From Bdellovibrio sp. ZAP7 (GTDB taxonomy: Bacteria; Bdellovibrionota; Bdellovibrionia; Bdellovibrionales; Bdellovibrionaceae): a stretch of DNA of 64,000 nucleotides. The notes beneath the pieces were generated by a model. That model searched no databases. It saw nothing but the letters and a program-made list of their open reading frames with translations, and was not told the DNA's origin. A program made the position numbers and the translations under genes. Below, in pieces: positions 1-8,821 of the stretch (the stretch's first letter is position 1; each line of letters starts with the position of its first letter). The stretch lies in assembly GCF_006874645.1 (NCBI RefSeq), contig NZ_CP030082.1:2542001-2606000 (forward strand), written 5' to 3'.

Positions 1-681
1 TGTATTTTTGCCATCTGTGGATGGATAATAGTTAAATTGGTAGGTCATGCGCCCGTTAAGCGAAGCGGTACAACTTTTCGCCCCCTTAGGGATCCCGCCA
101 TTGACTTCTTCAAAAGCAAAGTCAGAAAATAGATGGGCAACAATACGGCGAGCTCTGCGAGAGTCTTTTGCACCGAAGGCACGATCCACGCGATAAACAG
201 CTTCATGAGAAATCAATGCGGCTTTTTCTGTATTGGAAAGATGATTCCAAATTTCCTGACTCACCAGCAGCGTCTCGTCATCCACATAGTGCGCCAGCTG
301 TTCAAGTTGACAGTTTTTTGGCAAAACCACTTCTGCCGCATCATCAATCGGTTTAATCACAGCGCTGGCTGGGACGAATTTCATGATTCTATTCACGCGC
401 ACATAGAATGGATTATAATCGTATCCTGATCCGATCGAATCCTTAAGCTTACCTTGAACTTTGGCTGAGATTTCTTCAGAAGTTCCGGCAAAGGATGTCA
501 GTTTCAAATTATAGACGTTCTTGGCTTCAAACAAATCCAATGTTTGAGCGGAAGTGATTTGACCTTTGGAATTGCGGCAAACAACACTCTTGCCTCCGCC
601 GCCATCCACTCCACCTTGCGGCTTCGCGTGACTTTGAAAAGACAAAACTAGCAATCCTGCTGTGATCCATGCTGACTTCAT
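1..681 (-). CDS. Secreted protein with HEAVYR motif (3' end outside window)
   Basis: The gene runs off the left edge; 227 codons are visible, starting at 681. The N-terminus has a Lys, a hydrophobic stretch and a signal-peptidase site near SHA-KP, so the product is probably periplasmic or secreted. The mature part opens with a Gly-rich run (DGGGGK) and later carries ISHEAVYRVDR. The protein at 2652-3722 has the same layout (ESGGGG after the signal peptide, then FILHETIYRYRR), so I read the two as paralogues. HExxY resembles a zincin HExxH site with the second His lost, so I do not call it a protease. The gene is divergent from the regulator at 823, with 141 AT-rich bases between them that may hold promoters for both. 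Function unknown. Confidence 0.75.
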   Translation of the reverse strand, partial: MKSAWITAGLLVLSFQSHAKPQGGVDGGGGKSVVCRNSKGQITSAQTLDLFEAKNVYNLKLTSFAGTSEEISAKVQGKLKDSIGSGYDYNPFYVRVNRIMKFVPASAVIKPIDDAAEVVLPKNCQLEQLAHYVDDETLLVSQEIWNHLSNTEKAALISHEAVYRVDRAFGAKDSRRARRIVAHLFSDFAFEEVNGGIPKGAKSCTASLNGRMTYQFNYYPSTDGKNT

Positions 682-822
682 TAAACCTCCGTGTTTATTC
701 AATCGTTGAACAAACTCAGTATCGCCTTGTCGAAATTTGAATTCTACATCTATTAATTTAATTGTTATCTATAAACTTAACATTTACGCTAACTTTAAAT
801 CCAGGCCTAAAGGAAGCATTCC

Positions 823-1635
823 ATGAACATTTTTGACTTTCACGACTATAAACACTGCATCAACGAATGGATCGCAAGCCAGCCGCGCAACGGCCATGGA
901 CAACTTCGTCAGATGGCTTTGCATTTAAACGTGAACTCGGTGGTGATGAGTCAGATTTTTCGCGGTGACCGGGATTTAACTGCGGAGCAAGGTCTCGCTA
1001 TTTCTTCTTTCATTGGCTTTACAGATTTAGAGCGCGATTACTTTATGTTGCTGATTCAAAAAAGCCGCGCTGGGAACAGGGATTTAGAAGCTTACTTTGA
1101 TAAGCAGTTAGAGCAAATTCGCACGGCCGCTACTGCTTTAAAAAACCGTGTGAAACACCAAAAGTTCACCGACGAGGATAAAGCGACATTTTATTCCCAG
1201 TGGTATTTCAGTGCGGTTCGCCTGGGGGTATCTATTCCTCATCTCGATAGCGCCACTGCCGTTGCCCAGTATTTGAATTTAGACCGCGCCCTCGTCAGCA
1301 AGGTTATGGACTTTTTAAAAAGCCACGAATTGATCGTCGAAAAAAAGGGCCGTTTAGATATCGGCCCGCAGGTAACTCACGTGGGACACGACTCCCCGTT
1401 CGTCAATCGCCATCATTCCAATTGGCGTTTAAAGGGCCTGCAAGCGATGGAGAGTGCTTCGGAGAAAAATTTGTTTTACTCCGGTCCTATGGCATTATCC
1501 CAAGATGCGGCGAATGAAATCAGAAAAATTCTGGTGGAGACTGTCGAGAAGGCAACAAAAAAAGCTGCGCCTTCCGATTCGGAAGTTTTGCGCTGTTTGA
1601 ACATCGATTGGTTCGAAGTGGGATCAAAAAAGTAA
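823..1635 (+). CDS. TIGR02147-family transcriptional regulator
   Basis: 270 residues, the usual family size. The N-terminal part (about 25-70) reads as an XRE-like helix-turn-helix (LRQMALHLNVNSVVMSQIF). Residues 130-185 look like a winged helix typical of TIGR02147 proteins (WYFSAVRLG, then AVAQYLNLDRALVSKVMDFL). The family was named from Fibrobacter and Bdellovibrio genomes and is assumed to bind DNA; targets are mostly unknown. An AGGA ribosome binding site lies about 7 bases before the ATG. The gene diverges from the secreted-protein gene at 1-681 and precedes a second regulator of the same family. By position it probably controls the neighbouring secreted-protein genes; this is inference. 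Confidence 0.85.
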   Translation: MNIFDFHDYKHCINEWIASQPRNGHGQLRQMALHLNVNSVVMSQIFRGDRDLTAEQGLAISSFIGFTDLERDYFMLLIQKSRAGNRDLEAYFDKQLEQIRTAATALKNRVKHQKFTDEDKATFYSQWYFSAVRLGVSIPHLDSATAVAQYLNLDRALVSKVMDFLKSHELIVEKKGRLDIGPQVTHVGHDSPFVNRHHSNWRLKGLQAMESASEKNLFYSGPMALSQDAANEIRKILVETVEKATKKAAPSDSEVLRCLNIDWFEVGSKK

Positions 1636-1770
1636 ATCCCAATCGCAGACAAAATGGTAAATTTCATTTCCGCTGCAGTTCCGCAAGATGTCATAAAGTC
1701 AGCGCAATAGAAGACTCTCTTTGCCTGAAAAACATTTCTTTTCTGGTCGTTGCACATGTAAAGCACGGAT

Positions 1771-1797
1771 GTGGCAAATAAATTTGCCACATATAAT
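1771..1797 (+). promoter_or_regulatory. 20-bp perfect palindrome next to a TATAAT box
   Basis: Positions 1771-1790 read GTGGCAAATAAATTTGCCAC: 9-bp arms (GTGGCAAAT / ATTTGCCAC) around AA. One base later comes a perfect TATAAT at 1792-1797. The palindrome therefore fills the space between a -10 box and the place where a -35 would sit. That geometry suits a repressor site. Transcription would start near 1804 and give a leader of about 40 bases before the regulator start at 1844, so autoregulation by the downstream TIGR02147 protein is a reasonable guess. No good -35 hexamer is visible at 16-18 bp spacing. Confidence 0.45.
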
Positions 1798-1843
1798 GGC
1801 AAAAACTCTTGCGTTGGCCCGCAGGTGCGACTATTCAATTCGC

Positions 1844-2638
1844 ATGGATAAGTTGACTAAAGAAAATTCAAAACCATTTGCAAGGGTCGATTTCAGAATT
1901 TGGCTGCAGCAACAGTTTATGGCGCGTATTAAGCGCAATCCAAGATATTCTCTCCGGGCTTTTGCAAAGCTGCTGGATATGGATCCATCAAGTGTTTCTC
2001 AAATCTTTTCAGGTAAACGTAACGCTTCCACAAAAGTTATCACAAAGGCTTGTAATGTCTTGGGTGCCGGGATCAAACAGCAAGAATCTTTTATTTACAA
2101 ATCTAAAGAGAAGTTTAAAAACTCAACTCATAAAAGTGACTCTGAAACAGATTATGAATTGATGGCTGAGGATGTGTTTTCGATCATCTCAGACTGGTAC
2201 CACTTTGCATTGCTCGAATTAATTAATATTGATGGTTTCGATTCAAGACCATCATGGTGCGCACGAAGTCTGGGAATCTCAACTTTTGAGGCCCAATCAG
2301 CGATTGAGCGGATGGTTCGAGTTGGTCTTCTTAGGTACGAAGAAGATACTCTCGTTCGTACGGGTAAAGCTTTAACAAACTTTTCGCCGGGGATGACCTC
2401 TCCGGCACATAAAAACTTGCAACGTCAAATTATTGAAATGGCCCTGAAAGCGGTAGATGAGATTAAAAGTGAAGATAAAGATATCACCGCCATGACGATG
2501 GCGATTGATATTAAGAAACTTCCTGAGGCGAGAAAGAAAATCGCCAAGTTTCGACGCGAGCTCTGTGACTTCCTAGAAGATGGGGAGCAGACAAGAGTCT
2601 ATCAAATGGCATTTCAACTTTACCCAGTATCAAAATAG
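1844..2638 (+). CDS. TIGR02147-family transcriptional regulator (second copy)
   Basis: 265 residues from the ATG at 1844. The frame is open upstream to 1721, but that extension would run through the palindrome and TATAAT box, so I place the start at MDKLTKENSK. The HTH (LRAFAKLLDMDPSSVSQIFSGKR) and the central WYHFALLELI segment match the neighbour at 823 in kind and order. The wing region follows (ARSLGISTFEAQSAIERMVRVGLL). The start lacks a strong ribosome binding site. The stop is 13 bases before the start of the secreted-protein gene at 2652, so the two genes form an operon and the regulator probably controls its partner. Confidence 0.85.
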   Translation: MDKLTKENSKPFARVDFRIWLQQQFMARIKRNPRYSLRAFAKLLDMDPSSVSQIFSGKRNASTKVITKACNVLGAGIKQQESFIYKSKEKFKNSTHKSDSETDYELMAEDVFSIISDWYHFALLELINIDGFDSRPSWCARSLGISTFEAQSAIERMVRVGLLRYEEDTLVRTGKALTNFSPGMTSPAHKNLQRQIIEMALKAVDEIKSEDKDITAMTMAIDIKKLPEARKKIAKFRRELCDFLEDGEQTRVYQMAFQLYPVSK

Positions 2639-2651
2639 TTAGGAGATGTTT

Positions 2652-3722
2652 ATGAAAGTTCAAACAATCGGAAGAATACTCGGTCTTTTGCTTTCCTTAA
2701 ATGCGCTTCCAGCAAATGCGGAAGTCATTCGTGGCACTGAAAGTGGTGGCGGCGGTCATGTTTTGGCCTGCTACACAGATAACACTCATAAAACTCTTGA
2801 ATCGGTCGTTTTATATGATTTGTGGGAGCAAGCTCAGTTGAGCGATATGGTGTATTTGCAATTCAAGGACTTTGCTGCGGCTTATAGCTTTATTGATAAG
2901 CAGCTTGCCAAAATCGATGACTCGAGTTTTGCAAACTCTTGGTATTCACGCCATTTGGAAAGTGATTCGAATACGCTTTATCAAGAAGTTGTAAATGGCC
3001 AAAATGGCGATTCATCTAAGAACACTATTATCAGATTTATCGGCGATAGTTCTAATTTGAAAGTCATTCCGGACCTGGGGAGCTTCATAGAGCCAAATGA
3101 TGATCGCTGTATAATTCAGGCAATGGGAAACTATAGATCTAATGGAATTCTATATATTTCCAAACCACTGTTTGAAAAGCTTTCGCCAACGAGCCAGGCT
3201 GCCTTTATCCTTCACGAGACTATTTACCGCTACAGAAGAAATTTTGGAGAAACTAATTCCGTATATACTCGTAGACTTACAGCTCAAACAATGGCGGGTA
3301 CGGAGCTGATAAATGCTGATGGCGGCCTTTCTGAATATATCGTAAATAAAAAAGCCATAAAATGCTCGAGTACAGATAACTCTTATGTGTTTTATGCTTT
3401 TAAGCCAGCAGTTGATTCAAGTGGGATACAGCTTCAGTTTGAGCGCATACAGGGCTTTGATGTTCTCAATAAAACAACAGCCGCCCGCAATAGCACTAGC
3501 TACTTCTATAAAGACTTCTTTGGGGAGCCACATCAGTGCGCGGGAGAGTGCACACATCCCGAGGGCTTCGTGGTCACGAATTCATGGACGCCGGTGGATA
3601 AATTGCCGGAGTCCATCATGTTTCAACGGACTGTAAGTTCTGAAGGGAAGACAATTTGGGAAATTTACTCTTCCATTTCTGGGGCTTCTAAACGCATTCC
3701 TTTCAGTTGCCAAACGCTCTAG
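2652..3722 (+). CDS. Secreted protein with HETIYR motif
   Basis: 356 residues, function unknown. AGGAG at 2641-2645 touches an ATG at 2646, but the next in-frame ATG at 2652 has proper spacing, so I use 2652. The signal peptide is typical (MKVQTIG, hydrophobic core, cleavage near ANA-EV). After it come ESGGGGHVLACYT and, near residue 190, AAFILHETIYRYRRNFG, the same two landmarks as in the gene at 1-681. The motif lacks the second His of a zincin. The C-terminal third has several Cys residues that could form disulfides. It is co-transcribed with the upstream regulator and ends at a strong hairpin terminator. Confidence 0.8.
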   Translation: MKVQTIGRILGLLLSLNALPANAEVIRGTESGGGGHVLACYTDNTHKTLESVVLYDLWEQAQLSDMVYLQFKDFAAAYSFIDKQLAKIDDSSFANSWYSRHLESDSNTLYQEVVNGQNGDSSKNTIIRFIGDSSNLKVIPDLGSFIEPNDDRCIIQAMGNYRSNGILYISKPLFEKLSPTSQAAFILHETIYRYRRNFGETNSVYTRRLTAQTMAGTELINADGGLSEYIVNKKAIKCSSTDNSYVFYAFKPAVDSSGIQLQFERIQGFDVLNKTTAARNSTSYFYKDFFGEPHQCAGECTHPEGFVVTNSWTPVDKLPESIMFQRTVSSEGKTIWEIYSSISGASKRIPFSCQTL

Positions 3723-3750
3723 TATCACTAGTTAACTGAACTGATGTTGT

Positions 3751-3787
3751 TATAAAAGACGCTGAAAAATAGTCAGCGTCTTTTATA
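3751..3787. terminator. Bidirectional rho-independent terminator
   Basis: A perfect 15-bp stem (TATAAAAGACGCTGA and its complement) closes a 7-base loop. A- and T-rich ends suit termination in both directions. It sits between the convergent genes ending at 3722 and 3817. Confidence 0.85.
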
Positions 3788-3816
3788 GATCACTCCCACC
3801 GCAGCTTTGCTGAATA

Positions 3817-5016
3817 TCAATGACACTTGCTCGCGTATCCCTCTAGCAAAACTTCCATCGCGGAGACGTCGGCGCGTAAAGGGATCAGGCGCTTTCTTAA
3901 TTCATCATACTCGCTTTGTTTTAATGAATCGTAACTGCGGCGGCTGGAAAACTTCCACGCTGGATGTTGAGTACACTGAGTGATATTTTTCTTTAAGGAC
4001 TCGAGTTCTGCTTCGAAAAGATTCGAACACTGAGAAATCTCCTCGGTGGTGAGATCATTCAACTGCCCTAGCTCAGCCAGACACAGCATTTCAAGGCGTT
4101 TTAAAGCTGCGACATCGCTATCTTGATAGGCAGCTTGAGTCCGTTGCCATTTTACTGCGGCCCACTGTTGGTATTCCAAAGACTGCTCGACTAATTTATC
4201 GGGATGGAGCAAACGTACAAGTTTGTAATAAGTCGCACGTAAAACTGTGTCGGCATCCGATCGGCTTTCTTCCAAGGCTTCGTCACGTTCGTTGTCAGAA
4301 ATGACTTTTTGCCAGAATTTTTTAAGATGCATCGGCATATTGTGCAGGTATCGTTGACGATAACCGGGGTCGGCACTTTTCCAGACTCTGCCTAATAGAT
4401 GCCAGTCCCCGCACTTGATGGTGATTTGCAGGCTTTCTTTGAATAAACGATAGCCTGCGGTCGGATCTGCCAGATGCTGCTCTATTTTCCGGTTATCGAT
4501 GTCGCTTAAATAATGATAAACCGAGCGCGCTGTGCGTTTTAGTCCGCTTAACGCGGAATCGTCCCTAAAAAATATTTCGGCAAAGTCGACGCGTTCGACA
4601 GAATCCATCGCGGGATTTTGAGTTCTCGGCAGTGCTTGTGTTGCGGATTCGTATCGCGATTTTCGCAAGTTATCGATGACGTACTTCCACATATCATCAC
4701 CGCACTGATACTGGCCTTCCTCTTCTTTAAGCATCGCATAGGCTTGAGCCGGCGATACATTGGAGGTAGTTGCGACGTAATTCAGATGCACTTGAAAGGT
4801 GTTTAAAATCTTTTGGCGTCTTTCGAGCGTCTCGATTTCTTGCAATTCTTCTCGGAAAGTGAGTTTACGCCAATCGTGATACATCATCTGATCACACAAT
4901 AGAAAATCGGAGTGATCTTTCTCTAGTTTGCGGATTTTTTTAATAAGTTGGCTCGAAGTCGAAAACAATTCAGTGCGGATTTTTTGATCATCCGCTTTTT
5001 GTAAATCATGCTGCAT
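3817..5016 (-). CDS. J-domain-like protein
   Basis: 399 residues, no signal peptide, charged and largely helical. Residues 262-274 read TYYKLVRLLHPDKL, which matches helix II of a DnaJ domain running into the HPD tripeptide (271-273) that stimulates DnaK ATPase. The J-like unit lies late in the chain rather than at the N-terminus, and the Gly/Phe and zinc regions of true DnaJ are absent. I therefore read it as a J-like co-chaperone with an unknown client. The N-terminal 240 residues match nothing I recognise. It stands alone between the terminator at 3751 and recG. Confidence 0.65.
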   Translation of the reverse strand: MQHDLQKADDQKIRTELFSTSSQLIKKIRKLEKDHSDFLLCDQMMYHDWRKLTFREELQEIETLERRQKILNTFQVHLNYVATTSNVSPAQAYAMLKEEEGQYQCGDDMWKYVIDNLRKSRYESATQALPRTQNPAMDSVERVDFAEIFFRDDSALSGLKRTARSVYHYLSDIDNRKIEQHLADPTAGYRLFKESLQITIKCGDWHLLGRVWKSADPGYRQRYLHNMPMHLKKFWQKVISDNERDEALEESRSDADTVLRATYYKLVRLLHPDKLVEQSLEYQQWAAVKWQRTQAAYQDSDVAALKRLEMLCLAELGQLNDLTTEEISQCSNLFEAELESLKKNITQCTQHPAWKFSSRRSYDSLKQSEYDELRKRLIPLRADVSAMEVLLEGYASKCH

Positions 5017-5173
5017 AAGGGACGAGCTTTTATCACGTCGGAGGATTACTCAGAATCAAAAACCGGTTTCTGCTAAATCAATCCGCAGTGAAAGCTTAAG
5101 ACATAAGCAGTTTTTGTGAGTGAGACTTTATTGTGCTGAAGAACTGTGCGAATGGAGATGAAAAAACGTGCAA

Positions 5174-7261
5174 CTAGGCGATTGAGGCAAGAGCGGCAGG
5201 GCCATGTTCGCGCAGGAGTTCTTGTTTCATTGGACGGTTGTCGGGCCAAACGAGCGTTGGATCTTTTTTAAGCACTTCGAAGGCAGCTTCGCGGGCTTGT
5301 TGCAAAAGCTCCATGTCGCGCACTAGATTGGCCATTTTAAATCCAGCTAAGCCTGATTGACGAGTTCCCATGAACTCCCCTGGCCCGCGCATTTCTAAAT
5401 CGAATTCTGAAATTTTAAAGCCGTCGTTGGTTTTTTCCATGAATTCGGTGCGCTGCTTGCCTTCTTCGGAAACGGCATAGCCCATGATCAAAATACAGAA
5501 GGACTTGTGCTCTCCCCGGCCCACACGACCGCGGAGCTGATGGAGTTGTGACAAACCGAAACGCTCGGCATGTTCGATAATCATGATGTTGGCATTCGGA
5601 ACGTCGACACCCACTTCGATCACGGTTGTGGAAACCAGAACCTGAATTTCGTGGCGACGGAATTGATCCATCACTTGATCTTTTTCATCTGGTTTCATTT
5701 TTCCGTGTAACAAGCCGAATTTCACCTTAGGAAATTGCGCTTTCAGTTTTTCAAACTCTTCCACGGCATTTTTCAGATCGATCTTTTCTGATTCCTCAAC
5801 CAGTGGATAAACGAAATACGCCTGACGGCCTTTTTGCAATTGCTCAAGCATAAACTGTAGCGCTTGCGAGCGCTTATTTTCAAAGATCGCACGAGTTTGA
5901 ATTGGACTGCGGCCCGGAGGCATCTCGTCGATGATGGAAACATCCAAGTCTCCATAGACGGTCATTGCCAATGTGCGCGGAATAGGTGTTGCTGTCATCA
6001 CCAGGAAATGTGGCGAGTTTCCTTTTCTTTTTAAAATGCCCCGCTGTTCAACCCCGAAACGATGTTGTTCGTCGATGATGGCAAGGCCCAGGTTTTCAAA
6101 CTCCACTTCGTCTTCGATCAAGGCGTGAGTTCCGATAATCAAATCGGTATCACCCGTTTTAAGGTCGAATAAAATCTGTTTTCGCTCGGAAGCTTTGGTT
6201 TTTCCGACTAACAATGAAAGACGAATCCCCAAAGGCTCCAAAACTTTTTTAGCATTTTTAAAATGTTGTTCGGCCAAAATCTCGGTCGGCGCCATCAGAC
6301 AAGATTGGAAACCGCTTTCAGCGGCATACACTGCCGCCATAAAGCTTACCAAAGTTTTACCACTCCCCACATCCCCTTGAACCAGGCGATGCATCGGATG
6401 ACCTGCTTCTAAATCAGCTTTGATTTCACCAAAGACGCGTTTTTGTGCGCCCGTTAATGGAAATGGCAATGACTTTTCCAAAGCGGAAACTTTCTTGCCA
6501 TCGTTGTTAATCAAAGGTGCCGTTTCCTTCTGAAAACCAGCCTTTTTCGCAGCTAAGAAAAGTTCCAACCAAAAGAATTCTTCAAAAATCAAACGACGTT
6601 GAGCTGCACTTTTATATTCAACATACTCTTGCGCACGATCCGGCAAAGGATGATGGATTTCCATCAAAGCGTCTTTGCGGGATTTCAGATTATATTTTTC
6701 GCGCATCCATTTTGGCAGAGTCTCCTCGGGCCATTCTTCGATTTGCGCGAAAGCAGCACGCACGAGCTTCATGATTTTCGCTGTCGCTAACCCCTCGATT
6801 TCTGTGTACAGAGGAATCAAGGCATCTTGATTTTCTTCATCGCCTTCGATGTCACGAATATCGGGATGATGAAATTCCAAACGACCGCGGTACTCGGTCA
6901 ATTTACCGACAACACGCACTTCGGAAAAAGGTTTAAAGCGTTCAAAGTAACCTTTGTAAGGCACACGAAAATATTTGCAGTGAATTTGTCCAGAGGCATC
7001 GCGAACGACGACATCGTACATTTTGCGAGTTGAACGTCCCATATTGACACTGTGGACAGCTTGCACTGTGGCCTTGATGCTGACAATGTCGTCCGGTTTG
7101 AGACTGGCAATGTTACGAGCGGCCCTTTGATCTTCGAAGGCTCGCGGGTAAAACTCAAAGAGGTCCCTTAAGGTTTTCAAGCCCTTGCGCGCGAAGAGGT
7201 CTCCCAGTTTGGGACCCACTCCTTTTAAGTACATAATTTGCGTATCTAGACGAAGGGCCAT
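5174..7261 (-). CDS. recG: ATP-dependent DNA helicase RecG
   Basis: 695 residues, full length for RecG. The enzyme unwinds branched DNA and reverses stalled forks in the cytoplasm. The order is: N-terminal helical part; the wedge/OB domain at about 55-150 ([21 protein letters not shown]); Walker A GDVGSGKT at 296-303; [11 protein letters not shown]; the DEQH box at 397-400; TATPIPRT; and the C-terminal helicase motifs [15 protein letters not shown] and QLRGRVGRG. The RecG C-terminal motif [19 protein letters not shown] is present. It starts 59 bp from the divergent HD-GYP gene start at 7321. All key residues appear intact. Confidence 0.97.
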   Translation of the reverse strand: MALRLDTQIMYLKGVGPKLGDLFARKGLKTLRDLFEFYPRAFEDQRAARNIASLKPDDIVSIKATVQAVHSVNMGRSTRKMYDVVVRDASGQIHCKYFRVPYKGYFERFKPFSEVRVVGKLTEYRGRLEFHHPDIRDIEGDEENQDALIPLYTEIEGLATAKIMKLVRAAFAQIEEWPEETLPKWMREKYNLKSRKDALMEIHHPLPDRAQEYVEYKSAAQRRLIFEEFFWLELFLAAKKAGFQKETAPLINNDGKKVSALEKSLPFPLTGAQKRVFGEIKADLEAGHPMHRLVQGDVGSGKTLVSFMAAVYAAESGFQSCLMAPTEILAEQHFKNAKKVLEPLGIRLSLLVGKTKASERKQILFDLKTGDTDLIIGTHALIEDEVEFENLGLAIIDEQHRFGVEQRGILKRKGNSPHFLVMTATPIPRTLAMTVYGDLDVSIIDEMPPGRSPIQTRAIFENKRSQALQFMLEQLQKGRQAYFVYPLVEESEKIDLKNAVEEFEKLKAQFPKVKFGLLHGKMKPDEKDQVMDQFRRHEIQVLVSTTVIEVGVDVPNANIMIIEHAERFGLSQLHQLRGRVGRGEHKSFCILIMGYAVSEEGKQRTEFMEKTNDGFKISEFDLEMRGPGEFMGTRQSGLAGFKMANLVRDMELLQQAREAAFEVLKKDPTLVWPDNRPMKQELLREHGPAALASIA

Positions 7262-7320
7262 AGTTAGGCAGTATTGCGGATTTTATTTCTAAGTCAATGT
7301 ATTCATGGCAGAATTTCCCT

Positions 7321-8265
7321 ATGACCGATGCTCAATATTTCAGAATTCGCCTCAGTACTATCCGTCCTGATAAAGTCACCAGCTTTGACATCTTTTTGCA
7401 GGTGGACGGCAAGTACATCATGTACCTTCGCGCCGGAGATAAGCTCTCTGACGGCAAAATCGAGCGTCTGCATGCTCGTGACACAGGGGATTCATTCTTT
7501 GTGCGCACGGAAGACAAACAGACCTACCGTGACTGGGTTAAAGAAGAAATGAACTCTGACAAGCTGGATCCTTTTGCAAAAGCAAAAATCCTGCGCGAGT
7601 CGTCTGTTGCCCTGATGGAAGATCTTTTCGAGAATCCAGATGTGAACAAAGCCTTGGATGAGTCCCGCCCGATCATCACGGACTTCATCGATCTAATGGA
7701 AAATGCTCCGGAAGCCATGGGCTTTATGATCTCCCTTTCCGGTCATGACTTTTATACTTACAACCACTCCCTGGATGTCTCTATCTACTCCTTAGGTTTG
7801 GGTAAAGCCATGGGCTATAACCCCAAAGAATTGGAAGAGCTGGGTGTTGGCGCCCTTTTCCATGACATTGGTAAACGCAATGTAAGCCTTGATATTCTTT
7901 GCAAAAAAGGCGGACTGACGGATGCGGAATGGGAGCAAATGAAAATGCATCCCCAGTATGGTCTAGTCATCCTGAACAACCACCCCAATATCTCAGATGC
8001 CATTAAAGCAGCCTGCTTTGAGCACCATGAGTCCTGGTCTGGGAACGGATATCCCCAACAATTGATGGGTGACGAAATCCACCCGTTCGCTCGTATCGTG
8101 GCCATCACGGACACCTATGATGCCATGACAACTCAGCGCTCATATAATGTCCCACTTACGCCGATAGATGCAGTAACGATGATGAAAGAGAAATTGGCGG
8201 GTCGCTATGATCCCGACATGTTGAAAGCTCTTTACTCGGTACTCTTCAAAATTAAGGTTGCGTAG
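7321..8265 (+). CDS. HD-GYP domain protein (c-di-GMP phosphodiesterase type)
   Basis: 314 residues from the ATG at 7321; an in-frame ATG at 7297 is possible, and neither has a clear ribosome binding site. The HD-GYP domain covers about 130-300: HSLDVS at 149, HDIGK at 181-185, HHE at 235-237 and GNGYP at 241-245, so the metal ligands and the GYP loop are present. Such proteins normally cut cyclic di-GMP; whether this one is active cannot be read from sequence. The N-terminal 100 residues (IRLSTIRPDK, FDIFLQVDGKYIMYL) form a domain I do not recognise, perhaps a sensor. The next gene starts four bases after the stop, so they are probably co-transcribed. Confidence 0.9.
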   Translation: MTDAQYFRIRLSTIRPDKVTSFDIFLQVDGKYIMYLRAGDKLSDGKIERLHARDTGDSFFVRTEDKQTYRDWVKEEMNSDKLDPFAKAKILRESSVALMEDLFENPDVNKALDESRPIITDFIDLMENAPEAMGFMISLSGHDFYTYNHSLDVSIYSLGLGKAMGYNPKELEELGVGALFHDIGKRNVSLDILCKKGGLTDAEWEQMKMHPQYGLVILNNHPNISDAIKAACFEHHESWSGNGYPQQLMGDEIHPFARIVAITDTYDAMTTQRSYNVPLTPIDAVTMMKEKLAGRYDPDMLKALYSVLFKIKVA

Positions 8266-8269
8266 GACA

Positions 8270-8659
8270 ATGAAAAACATTTTGCACTCTATCGTTTTAA
8301 TCGCATTAATTCCTTTGATTGCTTTGGCTTTAGAGCCGACGAACCCACCGGGAATTTGTGACCGCTTTGTTGGCGAAAAAGACGCTGAACAGTGCCGCGA
8401 GAAGGTGCAAAAAAACGAAAACGTCGACTGGTACGCAGTCACGGTTTGCAACCTGCAAAAAGACGACTCTCAATTCTGGAAATGCTGGGATTCTATTCAA
8501 GGACAAAGCTACAACCCGCAAGCCCTTGAGAAATGTGGCGAAGAAAAAGAGCTTTCGGACACTCAACGTTTTGAGTGTGTGAGCACGGCCCGTAGCGATC
8601 GCAAACCAGCTTCGCAACAAGCGAATTTTCAGCCCCTGACGATCAAAAAGACTAAGTAA
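8270..8659 (+). CDS. Small secreted protein with six cysteines
   Basis: 129 residues, beginning at the ATG at 8270 with AGGA just before it. An N-terminal signal peptide (MKNILHSIVLIALIPLIALA) is followed by a mature chain of about 110 residues with six Cys, spaced as if for three disulfides. I recognise no domain. It follows the HD-GYP gene by four bases and precedes a strong terminator, so the two make a short operon. A role linked to the HD-GYP protein is only suggested by position. Confidence 0.75.
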   Translation: MKNILHSIVLIALIPLIALALEPTNPPGICDRFVGEKDAEQCREKVQKNENVDWYAVTVCNLQKDDSQFWKCWDSIQGQSYNPQALEKCGEEKELSDTQRFECVSTARSDRKPASQQANFQPLTIKKTK

Positions 8660-8680
8660 ATACAGCTGTTTAAAACTTCA

Positions 8681-8711
8681 AAGCCCAGAGCCAAACTCTG
8701 GGCTTTTTTTT
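8681..8711 (+). terminator. Rho-independent terminator
   Basis: Stem AAGCCCAGAG / CTCTGGGCTT (8681-8690, 8696-8705), 5-base loop, followed by a T run. It lies 21 bases after the stop at 8659. Confidence 0.9.
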
Positions 8712-8821
8712 ATTCTTAGAGTGGCTATTCAAGTGTCAAAATTTGTGACACTTCAGCAAGTTTTTCTTTAAAGGATTCTTCCTCTCCCAAGTCGCTGTTT
8801 CCTTTGGTAAAACTGCGAGTG

